DNA of 64,000 nucleotides from Phormidesmis priestleyi Ana (GTDB lineage: Bacteria; Cyanobacteriota; Cyanobacteriia; Phormidesmidales; Phormidesmidaceae), in assembly GCA_001314865.1 (NCBI GenBank), contig LJZR01000011.1, forward strand, positions 93,556 through 157,555, in the 5' to 3' direction. The translations under genes were made by a program, and so were the position numbers. The first letter of the stretch is position 1, and each line of letters begins with the position of its first letter. Below are positions 16,861 to 26,704 of this stretch, piece after piece. The notes under the pieces are model-generated. The model had not been told where the DNA came from. It worked only from the letters and a program-made list of their open reading frames with translations, and did not search any database.

Positions 16861-18093
16861 TTAAGCAATGCTGCCGCGTTTGCGAGCTTCTTTGAATGAG
16901 GTGCCGATGTTTTGGAGTCCGGCGCGGATCATTTGCTGCTCTAGTAGGGTGAAAAAGCGAGTGCGATCGCCCCCTCTGACCACGGCTTGGTTATGAGCCT
17001 CGGCTAAGGCGACCGGATAGCCAAACCCTTTTTGTACCTGAGCCAGCATCAGGCTCAGCGCCGAGTTCAGTAGCTCAGAATCTTCTACAACCCACTGCGG
17101 AAACTCTACCCGCGCAACCTCAGCACCCACATGCACATAGCAAAAATAAACGGCATGGTCGCCATAGCAGCTCAAAATATCTGCCGAACTTTTCCATAGT
17201 GGCCCGCGCTCACCAGGTGCTAGCGACATCGCCCAAAGGGTGACATCCCGCAATGGGAAAAACCTTTGGCAGGGCATTTGCCCTCGGTCATCTTCACAGT
17301 GAGTCAAACAATCTGGTGTTTCATACGGGCACGCCTGTAACCGCAAAAAGTTCAGTGCTTCGCCGCTGCGAGATGCGCTGATGTATCCCATCACCGGCAC
17401 CTTGGCGGTTCGCAGCCGATCCCACGATTCCAACACCGGGTTTAATATTTCATCTCGTGCCTTGGCCGGAATCTGCTCTAAAAACCAGTAAATCAGCGAG
17501 CCGTCGGTCATGGCTAGAACCGGTATGTTGGTATTTGGGGCAGCATTTTGGGTGACGTTTTGGGCGGCGTTTTGGGCGGCGTTTTGGGCGGTGGTTTCGG
17601 TGCCTAACTCACCGAGCATTACCGCTTCGGCAGCGGTGCGCTTGTAGCCCATCCATTCTTCAGTGCTAATGCCCCATTGGCGGGAGGCGTAAAGGTCTTC
17701 GGGGCGATAAATAACCTCTGGCAGGTTGTCGAGCAGCGGATAGCGGTTTTGCCCGTAGTGAATTGCGACGCGACTAATGTTCAACAAATAGCAATAGGCG
17801 ATTTCGTGGTGACTCGGAGAAATTTGGGAGCCGTCGGACGAAATGACCGTGTGGGCGGCGGGCGGCGTGGCTAGCGGAATTCGAGTATCTAGCGGTTCGA
17901 TGGGTTCTGCTGCGGCAAACAACAGGCGATGCTCATAGGCTTGTCGCTGAGTGGTGAGTTCAACCTGTCGCTGGGTCGCCTGCTGCATTAGGGTTTGGGC
18001 GATGTCTACGCGGGTGCGTGCGGCCTCGGCCTCTTGGGCGAGATGGGTGCTAATTCCCTGCATCTGACGAGCGAGCTTGGAGAGATCGAGCAT
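16861..18093 (-). CDS. NurA-domain nuclease
   Basis: 410 residues. NurA proteins are manganese-dependent 5'-3' nucleases that in archaea work with the HerA translocase in end resection; cyanobacteria carry a homologue. The first acidic motif is in ISSDGSQISPS near 83-93, the second in VLAMTDGSLIYW, and a conserved C-terminal ALAEAHNQAVV segment is present. A Gln-Asn-Ala-Ala insertion near 170-185 is encoded by a 12-bp tandem repeat (17543-17590). The N-terminus is coiled coil. The HAD gene's stop and this ATG are one base apart (TGACATG), so they are co-translated. Confidence 0.85.
   Translation of the reverse strand: MLDLSKLARQMQGISTHLAQEAEAARTRVDIAQTLMQQATQRQVELTTQRQAYEHRLLFAAAEPIEPLDTRIPLATPPAAHTVISSDGSQISPSHHEIAYCYLLNISRVAIHYGQNRYPLLDNLPEVIYRPEDLYASRQWGISTEEWMGYKRTAAEAVMLGELGTETTAQNAAQNAAQNVTQNAAPNTNIPVLAMTDGSLIYWFLEQIPAKARDEILNPVLESWDRLRTAKVPVMGYISASRSGEALNFLRLQACPYETPDCLTHCEDDRGQMPCQRFFPLRDVTLWAMSLAPGERGPLWKSSADILSCYGDHAVYFCYVHVGAEVARVEFPQWVVEDSELLNSALSLMLAQVQKGFGYPVALAEAHNQAVVRGGDRTRFFTLLEQQMIRAGLQNIGTSFKEARKRGSIA
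17543..17590 (-). repeat. In-frame 12-bp tandem repeat in the NurA gene
   Basis: Four 12-bp units (the last two identical, GCGTTTTGGGCG on the plus strand) that encode repeated QNAA/QNVT residues in a surface insertion of the NurA protein. Confidence 0.85.
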
Positions 18094-18094
18094 G

Positions 18095-18919
18095 TCACTT
18101 GTCGAACCACTGATCGAACTTTTGTACTACTTGATCTAAGGATAATAGATGAATGCGTGAATCTTGTCGTGCAATTTCTCGGTCGGTCGCTAGGTTGTAG
18201 CCCCAATCGGCTAAAAATAGCTGCGTTTCGGTGAGATCGTTTTGTTGTGTGACGGCTTTGAGAGCGGGTAGGCGATCTTCTACAAACCAAATATTGGCCG
18301 CCTGGTGCTGATTTTTGAGTTGGCGCAATGTTTCATATTTTGGCTGTTTGGCTTCTTTGCCAATAATCCTCTCTGCCGGAAAGGTCACGCCGCTCTGACT
18401 GAGCAGGGCCTGAATAAATCTCCCTTCTTTGGTGCTGATGATATAGACCGGTATATCGCCTTTGAGCAGTTCATCTAGCTTTTCAAGGATGCCAGGGTAA
18501 AAACGATGTAGCTTTAACCAGCTTTGAAGGTCGGATTTTATTTGGCGATCGCGCACCCCATCTAGCGCCCGTACAGATTGTGCCTTCGTTACCCCTGCGG
18601 CTTCTAAATAGGGCAGTGCGATCGCTGGCCAGCTCGCCAAAATCTGATCAGCCTCGGCGCCTTGTACCAACGCTTGAATCAACACCGGCATCTCCCAGCC
18701 TGTTTCTACAACCGGACGCAGGGGATAAAATTTTTCGGCTAGGCCCTTAGGCGGTTCCTGAAGCGACTCACCGTTAGCCGACTGAAAAACCTCGCAATAA
18801 GCCTGCCATGCCGTTTGAAAATATTCGAGCAGGCCGTCACAAATCACGCCATCAAAGTCAAAAGCAATGAGCTGTACAGAAGATTTTGGCACAGAAGTTT
18901 GAGAGTCTAAGGTCATCAT
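18095..18919 (-). CDS. HAD-superfamily hydrolase
   Basis: 274 residues. The nucleophile motif FDFDGVICDGL is at 19-29, the Thr/Ser motif II near VYIISTKEGRF, the Lys of motif III in GKEAKQPKYE, and the acidic motif IV as WFVEDRLPALKA. A helical cap domain occupies about 35-130. The substrate is unknown; phosphatases of this kind act on small metabolites. The gene is upstream of, and nearly fused to, the NurA gene. Confidence 0.85.
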   Translation of the reverse strand: MMTLDSQTSVPKSSVQLIAFDFDGVICDGLLEYFQTAWQAYCEVFQSANGESLQEPPKGLAEKFYPLRPVVETGWEMPVLIQALVQGAEADQILASWPAIALPYLEAAGVTKAQSVRALDGVRDRQIKSDLQSWLKLHRFYPGILEKLDELLKGDIPVYIISTKEGRFIQALLSQSGVTFPAERIIGKEAKQPKYETLRQLKNQHQAANIWFVEDRLPALKAVTQQNDLTETQLFLADWGYNLATDREIARQDSRIHLLSLDQVVQKFDQWFDK

Positions 18920-19028
18920 AGTTGTGAGTAGTCGGTGCTTCCGTCAGGGCTCGGCTCTACTGCGCTTGGGGGCATAACTGTCATCGTTATGGTGATTGAT
19001 GATAGCTTTGTTGGCGCATGTTCAGTAT

Positions 19029-19156
19029 GTTTCAAGATTCTATGTTTTCGAGAATCTGGATTTTCGAGAATCTGGATTTTCGAGAATCTGGATTTTCAAG
19101 ATTTTATATTTTCAAGATTTTATATTTTCAAGATTTTATATTTTCAAGATTCTATG
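19029..19156. repeat. Mosaic 16-bp tandem repeat, eight copies
   Basis: Eight contiguous 16-bp units: one GTTTCAAGATTCTATG, three TTTTCGAGAATCTGGA, three TTTTCAAGATTTTATA and one TTTTCAAGATTCTATG. Two sub-families are thus arranged in blocks between flanking copies of a third variant. The last unit includes the stop codon of the minus-strand kinase gene (19144). Confidence 0.93.
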
Positions 19157-20418
19157 TTCTGCAATTCATGATTCGGCAATGTTTCTTCAATTGCAGCCTC
19201 TTCTTGCTGGTACTGAAGGGGTAAAGCAATGGTAAATGTTGAGCCTCTACCCGGTTCAGATTCTAGATGAATATTGCCTTGAAGTAGTTTTACCATTTGA
19301 TGGGTAATGGCTAGCCCTAAGCCAGTGCTACAGGCGAGCTGTTGCCCTGCCTTCCCTTGATAATAAGGCTCAAAGACCTGCCTTTGTTCGGCAGCATCAA
19401 TGCCGAGCCCGGTGTCTATCACGGCAATTTCGATTCGTTCGGGCAGTGGCTCGTCGGGGGAATTATGCATTCTCACAACCCTGACGCCGATATGGATACT
19501 GCCTGACTCGGTGTAGCGAATGGCATTGCTAATGAGGTTAGTCACAATTTGCCTGAGTCGCCCTTTATCTGTTAGCACTGTTTGCTGCCCTAAGGCGCAG
19601 TCTGTTGTCATGGTCAGCCCTTTTTGCTGAGCCAAAATCTCCAACACGGTTGCGACTTCTTCGACGACTTCGCATACCTGCACCTGCTCAAACGTGAGCC
19701 TTACTTTGCCGGTCGCATATGCAGACATCTCTAGTGCTTCGTTGATCATAACGAGTAGTCGCCGCCCGCTAGTGAGCACCTGCGCGATGTAGTGGGAATG
19801 AACTTCGCCCGTTTTTGCCTGCTGCCGCAAAAATAAATCTGAATAGCCAATGATGCTGCTCAGTGGGCTTTTTAGCTCATGTGCCAAGTGGGCCATATTC
19901 GTGCGTGCATGTCGCACTAGCCGGTCTAGCTCCTGATTGCTGGCCAATAGCTCGTCATAGAGCAAATTTACGGCTCGAATGCGCTCTTCGGTATAGCGCT
20001 TTAACGAATATGCAATGACTCGATCGAGCGCGCCATCAATCAGCCGAATGGCTCTGAGCATTAGCAGGGGCTCGCTGCGGAGCATCTCTGCTTCTAGCGT
20101 TTCAAAAATAATGTTGCGTAAAACGGAGTACTCTCGCACAATTTCTTCGGCGTCGTAGCCCTGTTTGGCGCGTACTGCGCCATGCACCAGTCCTTCTTCT
20201 AGCAGGTCTGTGATGTCTTCAGAGCTAGGCTGTGAGAGCAAATGCTCAAGGATGTTCAGCAGGTTAGGGAGGCTGTTTAGCACTGCTGTGTAGGTCAAAT
20301 GATGGGCGCTTTCAATTGTCTGGTCGCTTTGGACTTGCGCTACCCAGTCCTGAATGATGTTTTCTTGTGCGATCGCCAGCACTTCGCCTAAATTCATTTG
20401 AGCCACCGTTTGAGCCAC
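19144..20418 (-). CDS. Sensor histidine kinase with RsbRD_N-type input domain
   Basis: 424 residues. The first ~160 form an all-helical domain resembling the RsbRD N-terminal domain, expected to sense a cytoplasmic signal; no membrane segment is present. Then come a short coiled coil, the HisKA box MAHLAHELKSPLSSIIGYSD (phosphoacceptor His in HELKSP), and a full HATPase_c domain with LRQIVTNLISNAIRYTESG (N box), VIDTGLGID (G1) and TGLGLAITHQMVKL (G2). No response regulator is adjacent (orphan). Start is GTG at 20418 or ATG at 20397; the two are joined by a direct repeat GTGGCTCAAA. The extreme C-terminus is encoded by the 16-bp array. Confidence 0.88.
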   Translation of the reverse strand: MAQTVAQMNLGEVLAIAQENIIQDWVAQVQSDQTIESAHHLTYTAVLNSLPNLLNILEHLLSQPSSEDITDLLEEGLVHGAVRAKQGYDAEEIVREYSVLRNIIFETLEAEMLRSEPLLMLRAIRLIDGALDRVIAYSLKRYTEERIRAVNLLYDELLASNQELDRLVRHARTNMAHLAHELKSPLSSIIGYSDLFLRQQAKTGEVHSHYIAQVLTSGRRLLVMINEALEMSAYATGKVRLTFEQVQVCEVVEEVATVLEILAQQKGLTMTTDCALGQQTVLTDKGRLRQIVTNLISNAIRYTESGSIHIGVRVVRMHNSPDEPLPERIEIAVIDTGLGIDAAEQRQVFEPYYQGKAGQQLACSTGLGLAITHQMVKLLQGNIHLESEPGRGSTFTIALPLQYQQEEAAIEETLPNHELQNIES

Positions 20419-20771
20419 CGTATGTTATTTAGTTTTTTTAATTCCTTCCCAATTCCTTCTTAATTCCTTCCTGAAGCCCATGCCTAAATGAGCTGAATCT
20501 TATTTTTCTTAAGAAAATATTTGTTTATAGCAGCAGCCTATCAAACTGTGTGTCTCTAGCTTATCGCCCTTAGCTAATTTCACCCTTTTGTTTTGGCCGG
20601 CCCTATTTCTTTCGAGAGAGTGCCAGAGCGCACTGCCCAATCATTAAAAGCGACGGCGCTACCGCCAATCTCGAACCACCAATCGCTAGAATGAAAATCG
20701 CCAGCATGTGAACTGGCTCCTTCACTGGTCATCACTTCAACCGATATCAGCCGGATATCCGCAATCCCAGT
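20419..20771. other. Divergent intergenic region, kinase/mnmG
   Basis: 353 bases with no gene. Starts with two to three degenerate TTCCTTCCTAA-like units directly upstream of the kinase. No clear promoter or hairpin. Confidence 0.5.
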
Positions 20772-22691
20772 ATGAGCGTCTCCCTTTCAGACGAATTTGA
20801 TGTCATCGTAGTCGGCGCAGGCCATGCAGGCTGTGAGGCTGCCTTGGCCTCGGCCAGGCTCGGCTGTCGCACCCTGCTGCTAACGATGAATCTGGATCGT
20901 ATCGCTTGGCAGCCCTGCAACCCAGCCGTCGGGGGGCCTGCCAAATCGCAGCTCGCCCATGAAGTAGATGCCCTCGGCGGCGAAATAGGCAAAATCGCCG
21001 ACCGCACCTACCTACAAAAGCGCATTCTCAACAGTTCTCGGGGGCCTGCGGTGTGGGCCTTGCGCGCCCAAACTGACAAGCGCGAATATGCTGCTGTCAT
21101 GAAATCCGTCGTGGAAAATCAGGAAAACCTGACTTTGCGGGAGGGCATGGCGACCGATCTAGTCCTGGGCGAAAACGACGAAATCGTCGGCGTAGAAACC
21201 TACTTTGGCATGACCTTCGGCTGCAAAGCGGTCATTCTCACGACGGGCACCTTTTTGAATGGCACCATTTGGGTGGGCAAAAAGTCCCTCAGTGCAGGCC
21301 GCGCTGGAGAGCCCGCTGCCATCGGCATGACCGAAACCCTGAACCGTCTTGGTTTTGAAACCGGGCGACTTAAAACTGGTACGCCCGCCCGCGTCGATAA
21401 GCGCTCGGTAGACTTTCGGCAGATGGACGTACAGCCCGGCGATTCGGACGTCCGTTGGTTTAGCTTTGACCCCGCAGAATGGAACGAGCGCGAGCAAATC
21501 CCCTGCTATATGACCCGCACGACTGCCGCCACTCACAAGCTCGTGCGCGACAACCTGCACCTTTCCCCCGTCTATGGCGGTTGGGTAGAGTCTAAAGGGC
21601 CTCGCTATTGCCCCTGCATTGAGGACAAAATTGTCCGCTTTGCGGAAAAAGAAAGTCATCAAATCTTTATTGAGCCCGAAGGCCGCGACTACCCTGAGCT
21701 ATATATTCAAGGCTTTTCGACGGGGCTGCCCGAAACGCTACAGGTAGAGATGCTGCATTCGCTGCCGGGTATGGAAAACTGCACGATGCTGCGCCCTGCC
21801 TATGCTGTGGACTATGACTACATTCCTGCTACCCAATGCTTCCCCACGTTGATGACCAAAAGGGTTGAGGGCTTGTTTTGTGCGGGGCAAATCAACGGCA
21901 CTACGGGCTATGAGGAAGCCGCTGCGCAAGGACTGGTGGCAGGTGTGAACGCTGCGCGCCTGTGCAAACGTCAAGAGATGATTATTTTCTCGCGTGAAGG
22001 CAGCTATATTGGCACGTTGATTGATGACCTATGTACCAAAGATTTGCGCGAACCCTACCGCGTTCTCACCTCGCGGTCTGAGTATCGTTTGTTGTTGCGC
22101 TCAGACAATGCCGATCAGCGACTGACGCCGTTGGGCCGTGAGATTGGCCTAATTGATGACCGCCGCTGGCAGCTTTACACGCAAAAGCAAGAAAACATTG
22201 CAGCGGAAAAAGAGAGAATGCACAGCACCCGAGTAAAGGAGCATGAGGAACTCGGTCAGCGCATTTACGCCGACACTGGGCAAAAAATCAAAAGCTCTGT
22301 TACTTTGGCTGATTTAATCCGTCGTCCTAAGCTTCACTACGCGCATTTAGAGGCTTACGGATTGGGTAATCTGGAGCTAAACCGAGCTGAAAAAGAAGGC
22401 GCTGAAATTGACATTAAATACTCGGGCTACATTCAGCGTCAACAAAAACAAATTGACCAAATCTCTCGCCAAACCAACCGCTCTTTGCCTCAAGATTTGG
22501 ACTATATGACGATTGATACTTTGTCGATGGAGTCTCGTGAAAAGCTCAATAAGGTGAAGCCGCTAACAGTGGGGCAGGCGACCAGAATCGGCGGTGTGAA
22601 TCCGGCTGATATGAATGCGTTGTTGGTGTTTTTGGAGATGCGCGATAGAGCGGCGGCATTAAATGAAAAACAAAAGGTCGTGACAACGTAG
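20772..22691 (+). CDS. mnmG: tRNA uridine-5-carboxymethylaminomethyl modification enzyme MnmG (GidA)
   Basis: FAD- and folate-dependent enzyme that, with MnmE, modifies the wobble uridine of several tRNAs. The FAD dinucleotide motif [13 protein letters not shown] is at 14-26, followed by the GidA signature [13 protein letters not shown] near 47-60 and the second signature [15 protein letters not shown] near 275. The C-terminal helical domain that contacts MnmE is complete. 639 residues, normal length. The peroxiredoxin-like gene begins within 15 bases of its stop. Confidence 0.97.
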   Translation: MSVSLSDEFDVIVVGAGHAGCEAALASARLGCRTLLLTMNLDRIAWQPCNPAVGGPAKSQLAHEVDALGGEIGKIADRTYLQKRILNSSRGPAVWALRAQTDKREYAAVMKSVVENQENLTLREGMATDLVLGENDEIVGVETYFGMTFGCKAVILTTGTFLNGTIWVGKKSLSAGRAGEPAAIGMTETLNRLGFETGRLKTGTPARVDKRSVDFRQMDVQPGDSDVRWFSFDPAEWNEREQIPCYMTRTTAATHKLVRDNLHLSPVYGGWVESKGPRYCPCIEDKIVRFAEKESHQIFIEPEGRDYPELYIQGFSTGLPETLQVEMLHSLPGMENCTMLRPAYAVDYDYIPATQCFPTLMTKRVEGLFCAGQINGTTGYEEAAAQGLVAGVNAARLCKRQEMIIFSREGSYIGTLIDDLCTKDLREPYRVLTSRSEYRLLLRSDNADQRLTPLGREIGLIDDRRWQLYTQKQENIAAEKERMHSTRVKEHEELGQRIYADTGQKIKSSVTLADLIRRPKLHYAHLEAYGLGNLELNRAEKEGAEIDIKYSGYIQRQQKQIDQISRQTNRSLPQDLDYMTIDTLSMESREKLNKVKPLTVGQATRIGGVNPADMNALLVFLEMRDRAAALNEKQKVVTT

Positions 22692-22699
22692 ATGGGTGG

Positions 22700-23503
22700 G
22701 TGGGTATGAGTGTTTATTCCATTTTGAGTCAGGTTCAGTTGCCACGTGTGAGCGATGAGCGGTCGGTGTCTCTGTTTGAATCTCTGTTGGAAACGGGTGA
22801 TGCTGGTAAGCGATCGCTCATTTTAATTTGGCCCCAGTTTGGTGACTTTGACACCTTAGAATATGCCTGGTGGGTAGCGCGCGACAGAGCCAAACTTGAA
22901 GCCGCCAACATTCAGGTGCGAGCAGTCGGCATTGGAACCTTCTCTGCCGCCCAAAAATTTTGCACCTACACCGGATTTCCCCCCGAACATTTGCATATAG
23001 ATCCTACAGCCGCCCTTCATGACAAGCTCAATTTATATCCAGGCCTAACTGCTAAGCTCCCTGGTTTTACGCCCCAGCAAAACGGCTATCTCAATCTGCT
23101 GCTAATGTGCGCAGGTATCGGCAGTCCCGGTACGCTCCAAGAGGTTTTTCGGGGTTACAAAGGCGATAAGTCTGCGCCGCAGCTCATCGGAGATGATGAA
23201 GTAGTCAAGGCTGCGCCGTTGCCTCCACTGACAGGTAATACATTTAAAGCAGCGGGTGGCAAAGGTTTTCAGCGGCCCTTTGAGCTGGCGACGTTGCGGC
23301 TGCGAAATATGGCAGAGGTGCTAAGCAATTGGAAAACCTATGTGCCGGACGCGGCGTATCTGACGCAGCGAGGGGCGACTTTTTTGTTTGAAGGTGAAGC
23401 GCTGGTGTATGAGTGGCGCGATCGCAACATTCTAGGCTTTGCTGAAAATATGAGTGACCCTATCACCACCCTAATCAACACAGCCAGCACAGCTAGTACA
23501 TGA
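22700..23503 (+). CDS. Peroxiredoxin-like (AhpC/TSA) protein without peroxidatic cysteine
   Basis: 267 residues; GTG at 22700 or ATG at 22706, both after GGGTGGGTGGG. A thioredoxin-fold core is suggested by RSLILIWPQFGDFDTLEYAWWVARD near 32-56 and IQVRAVGIGTFSAAQKFCTYTGFP. In redox-active relatives a Cys follows the first strand; here that position has no Cys, and the only cysteines are in KFCTYTG and LLMCAGIG. A simple peroxidase role is therefore doubtful. It probably shares a message with mnmG. Family call moderate. Confidence 0.65.
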   Translation: MGMSVYSILSQVQLPRVSDERSVSLFESLLETGDAGKRSLILIWPQFGDFDTLEYAWWVARDRAKLEAANIQVRAVGIGTFSAAQKFCTYTGFPPEHLHIDPTAALHDKLNLYPGLTAKLPGFTPQQNGYLNLLLMCAGIGSPGTLQEVFRGYKGDKSAPQLIGDDEVVKAAPLPPLTGNTFKAAGGKGFQRPFELATLRLRNMAEVLSNWKTYVPDAAYLTQRGATFLFEGEALVYEWRDRNILGFAENMSDPITTLINTASTAST

Positions 23504-23818
23504 CCTTTGTTCAAATCAATCTCCAAAGGCAATCTCTAAAGAAAACCGCTCTGATAGGGCAGATCTGATGAGAGACGCTGATGGGATATTGTAGAAACCG
23601 CCACCCGGTAGGGCGTATAATCCGCACTAAATCGCCGCTAAATCCAAGCCAAACCACCGCTACGACCTCGACAAAATAATTTACAATGTTTAACAGTCAT
23701 TACTCTTGCTAGATGTACTGACCATTCACCTTATAAGCACCGCATCCGTAGTTTTGTGGCTTTCCATGAGCTGGAATGGTGTGCCAATCGCTTCCGAAAC
23801 TCAACTAATAGAATCACC
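23504..23818. other. Leader upstream of the EF-G gene
   Basis: About 315 bases with no supportable gene. An in-frame ATG at 23756 would add 21 residues unlike EF-G, so I regard the region as leader. Confidence 0.55.
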
Positions 23819-25909
23819 ATGAAAGACCTGACCAAATACCGCAATATCGGTATCTTTGCCCATGTAGATGCAGGCAAAACGACCACCACAGAAAGAATTT
23901 TGAAGCTCACCGGTAAAATCCACAAAATCGGTGAGGTTCACGATGGTGCGGCAACCACAGACTTCATGGATCAAGAGCAAGAGCGCGGCATTACCATTCA
24001 GTCGGCAGCCACTTCCTGTTTTTGGAAAGACCATCAGCTCAACATCATTGACACCCCCGGACACGTAGACTTCACCATTGAGGTTTACCGCTCTTTGAAA
24101 GTGCTTGATGGCGGCATTGGCGTATTTTGCGCGTCGGGTGGCGTAGAGCCTCAGTCGGAAACCAACTGGCGCTACGCTAACGACTCCAAAGTGGCTCGCG
24201 TCATCTACGTCAACAAGCTCGACCGTACGGGTGGTGACTTTTTCCGAGTTGTAAAGCAGGTGGAAGAAATTCTGGCTGCCAAGCCGCTGGTGATGGTGCT
24301 GCCTATCGGCATTGAAGAAGAATTTGTCGGCGTGGTTGATTTGCTCACTGAGAAAGCCTGGGTTTGGGATAACTCTGGCGATCCTATGAACTATGAGATC
24401 ACCGATGTTCCTGAAGATATGAAGTCCAAGGTGGCTGAGTATCGCGAAGCGCTGATTGAAACTGCGGTTGAGATGGACGATGAGGTGATGGAAGCCTACT
24501 TAGAAGGCAACGAGCCTGACATCGACACGATTAAAAAGTGCATTCGTAAGGGCACTCGCGAGCTGGCCTTTTTCCCCACCTTCTGCGGTTCTTCTTTTAA
24601 GAACAAAGGCGTTCAAAACGTGCTAGATGCCGTGATTGACTACCTGCCTAATCCGACTGAAGTGCCTCCTCAGCCTGAGGTAGACCTAGAAGGTAATGAG
24701 ACGGGCGGCTTTGCTAAAGTCACTCCGGATGCCCCTTTGCGGGCGCTGGCGTTCAAAATTATGGACGACCGGTACGGTGCGCTTACCTTTACCCGCATCT
24801 ACTCCGGTACGCTCAACAAGGGCGACACCATTTTGAATACCTTTACGGGTAAAACAGAGCGGATTGGTCGCTTGGTAGAAATGCACGCCAATTCCCGAGA
24901 GGAAATTGACAGCGCCCAAGCGGGTGATATTATCGCCATCGTGGGTATGAAGAACGTGCAGACGGGGCATACGCTGTGTGATCCTAAGAATCCGGCAACG
25001 CTTGAACCGATGGTGTTCCCTGATCCGGTCATTTCGATTTCGATTGAACCGAAGCAAAAGGGCGGTTCTGAGAAGATGGGTCTGGCTTTGAGCAAAATGG
25101 TTCAAGAAGATCCGTCTTTTTATGTGGAAACTGACCAGGAAAGTGGTGAGACCATTATTAAAGGAATGGGTGAGCTGCACCTGGATATTAAGGTAGACAT
25201 TCTTAAGCGTACACATGGCGTTGAAGTGGAAGTCGGTAAGCCTCAGGTAGCCTATCGGGAGTCTATTACTAAGCTGATCAACGATTCTTACACGCACAAA
25301 AAGCAGTCAGGTGGTTCGGGTCAGTTTGCCAAGATTGACTACACCATTGAGCCCGGTGACACTGGCGTCGGCTTTGAGTTTGAGTCTAAAGTGACGGGGG
25401 GTAACGTGCCTCGTGAGTTCTGGCCTGCTGTGGAAAAAGGCTTTGCCAACAGCATGGAGAAAGGTCCTTTGGCGGGCTATCCCATGGTGGATGTGAAGGT
25501 AACGCTCACCGATGGTGGTTTCCACGCGGTGGACTCTAGTGCGATCGCCTTTGAAATTGCGGCTAAGTCTGCCTATCGTCAGTCTATTCCGAAGGCAGGC
25601 CCGCAGATTCTAGAGCCCATTATGAACGTAGATGTCTTTACACCTGACGATCATATGGGTGACGTGATTGGTGATCTCAACCGTCGTCGCGGCATGATTA
25701 AGTCTCAAAACTCTAACCCCATGGGTGTTCGCATCAAAGCAGATGTCCCTTTGAGTGAGATGTTTGGCTATATTGGCGACCTGCGCACGATGACTTCTGG
25801 TCGTGGTCAGTTCTCTATGGAATTTGGCAACTATGCCCCATGTCCTAAGAACGTGGCTGAAGACGTCATCAAAGAAGCTAAAGAGCGTCAGGAAGCAGCC
25901 AAGAAGTAA
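23819..25909 (+). CDS. Translation elongation factor G (stand-alone paralogue)
   Basis: GTPase of about 696 residues with all five EF-G domains. G1 is [15 protein letters not shown] near 13-27, G2 [10 protein letters not shown]3 [13 protein letters not shown]4 [10 protein letters not shown]; domain IV is intact from about residue 480. The usual rpsL, rpsG and tuf neighbours of fusA are missing, and the sequence ([28 protein letters not shown]) looks like the second EF-G copy that many cyanobacteria have. Whether it promotes translocation or recycling cannot be told. I start it at the ATG at 23819 because homology begins there. Confidence 0.92.
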   Translation: MKDLTKYRNIGIFAHVDAGKTTTTERILKLTGKIHKIGEVHDGAATTDFMDQEQERGITIQSAATSCFWKDHQLNIIDTPGHVDFTIEVYRSLKVLDGGIGVFCASGGVEPQSETNWRYANDSKVARVIYVNKLDRTGGDFFRVVKQVEEILAAKPLVMVLPIGIEEEFVGVVDLLTEKAWVWDNSGDPMNYEITDVPEDMKSKVAEYREALIETAVEMDDEVMEAYLEGNEPDIDTIKKCIRKGTRELAFFPTFCGSSFKNKGVQNVLDAVIDYLPNPTEVPPQPEVDLEGNETGGFAKVTPDAPLRALAFKIMDDRYGALTFTRIYSGTLNKGDTILNTFTGKTERIGRLVEMHANSREEIDSAQAGDIIAIVGMKNVQTGHTLCDPKNPATLEPMVFPDPVISISIEPKQKGGSEKMGLALSKMVQEDPSFYVETDQESGETIIKGMGELHLDIKVDILKRTHGVEVEVGKPQVAYRESITKLINDSYTHKKQSGGSGQFAKIDYTIEPGDTGVGFEFESKVTGGNVPREFWPAVEKGFANSMEKGPLAGYPMVDVKVTLTDGGFHAVDSSAIAFEIAAKSAYRQSIPKAGPQILEPIMNVDVFTPDDHMGDVIGDLNRRRGMIKSQNSNPMGVRIKADVPLSEMFGYIGDLRTMTSGRGQFSMEFGNYAPCPKNVAEDVIKEAKERQEAAKK

Positions 25910-25932
25910 ATCGCTTGATTGACGGCTTAAGT

Positions 25933-25975
25933 GGGCATCTCCTGATCTAATTTAGATTGAGGGATGCCCTTCTTA
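25933..25975 (+). terminator. Terminator after the EF-G gene
   Basis: GGGCATC (25933-25939) and GATGCCC (25963-25969) close a hairpin with an inner TCTAA/TTAGA stem, followed by TTCTTAGT. It is 24 bases past the stop. It also overlaps an alternative upstream ATG of the next gene, which favours the later start. Confidence 0.6.
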
Positions 25976-26023
25976 GTCAGTACTTACGTTAGCTATTCGC
26001 TATCATTCATTGATTATTCATTT

Positions 26024-26380
26024 ATGGAGCTAAAAGCCTTACCGACTGATATTGTGCTCAGTGACTCTAAAGAAGTCCTGGGTCATATCAAAATGGATCG
26101 CACGCTTTATCCGGGTACTTATGTGGATATTGAGGGGCAAACCTATCAAATTCTGGTGCGTCGCCATCAGTACCAGCTCAAACTAGGCCGCTACTCTCTG
26201 CACAAGGCTATTGTTCATGTTAAAGAAACGAGTATTCCTGAAGAGCGGACATTGTTAAACGGTGATTGGGTGATTGGCGACATTAGCTGTACCTACAATG
26301 CTCGCTCAGAAATCTTTCGCTGCGCGGTGAATCCGGATGGCCCTTGTCGCGGCTGTCTGCACTATATAGCGGATCACTAA
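26024..26380 (+). CDS. Conserved cyanobacterial protein (DUF6464-like)
   Basis: 118 residues from the ATG at 26024; a start at 25964 would lie inside the EF-G terminator. A beta-rich body (LYPGTYVDIEGQTYQILVRRHQYQLKLGRYSLHKA) ends in the motif DISCTYNARSEIFRCAVNPDGPCRGCLHY, cut here by type into ISCTYNA, FRCAVNP and CRGC, with four cysteines that probably bind metal. I associate this ending with a cyanobacterial family of unknown function. It is followed by dispersed-repeat copy A. Confidence 0.7.
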   Translation: MELKALPTDIVLSDSKEVLGHIKMDRTLYPGTYVDIEGQTYQILVRRHQYQLKLGRYSLHKAIVHVKETSIPEERTLLNGDWVIGDISCTYNARSEIFRCAVNPDGPCRGCLHYIADH

Positions 26381-26384
26381 TGTG

Positions 26385-26525
26385 GATCACTTGGCTAGAA
26401 TATAGCCACACAGCTGAACTCTTTAAAAAACAACAGGACAAAACAACAGGCTAAGTTGGGTTCGGTTAAGTGACTCGCGGCATATGCTGGCAAAGCCTCG
26501 CCTTTGGCGATGTGTATCTGCACGT
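26385..26525 (+). repeat. Dispersed repeat, copy A
   Basis: About 141 bp. Its last 54 bp (from 26468) match copy B at 29088-29141 with five differences, all transitions. Its first part (GATCACTTGGCTAGAATATAG then CACAGCTGAA) also aligns with copy B after a ~30-bp length difference. TCGCCTTTGGCGA near 26498-26510 can fold as a hairpin. Contains one TCACTTGG octamer, the unit expanded beside copy B. Confidence 0.75.
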
Positions 26526-26704
26526 TGTTACAGTAAAGTGGCGTGTATGCAGAGCTGTGTTTGGGGATTGCCGATTGAAAATATGGATATGCTGATCGCA
26601 GCCCATGCTAGAAGCTTGAATGAGATGTTAGTGAAGTAACAACCTACGTGAATTTTAACGGGTGGCTGGGTTACGGCTGGAGAACTGGGTTTGAGAGAAA
26701 TCCT
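26526..26704. other. Rest of the gap before the RNA methyltransferase gene
   Basis: No gene or clear signal. Together with copy A it makes up the 324-bp space between the DUF6464-like gene and the convergent methyltransferase gene. Confidence 0.5.

Noticed and set aside
18935..19235. Three overlapping small frames rich in Phe and Ile
   Set aside because: By-product of the 16-bp tandem array.
20690..20730. TTCGA-containing segment as a possible tRNA T-arm
   Set aside because: The flanking bases do not pair as a 5-bp T-stem and no acceptor stem was found.
24686..25297. 203-codon minus-strand frame inside the EF-G gene
   Set aside because: Antisense shadow; no domain or start signal.
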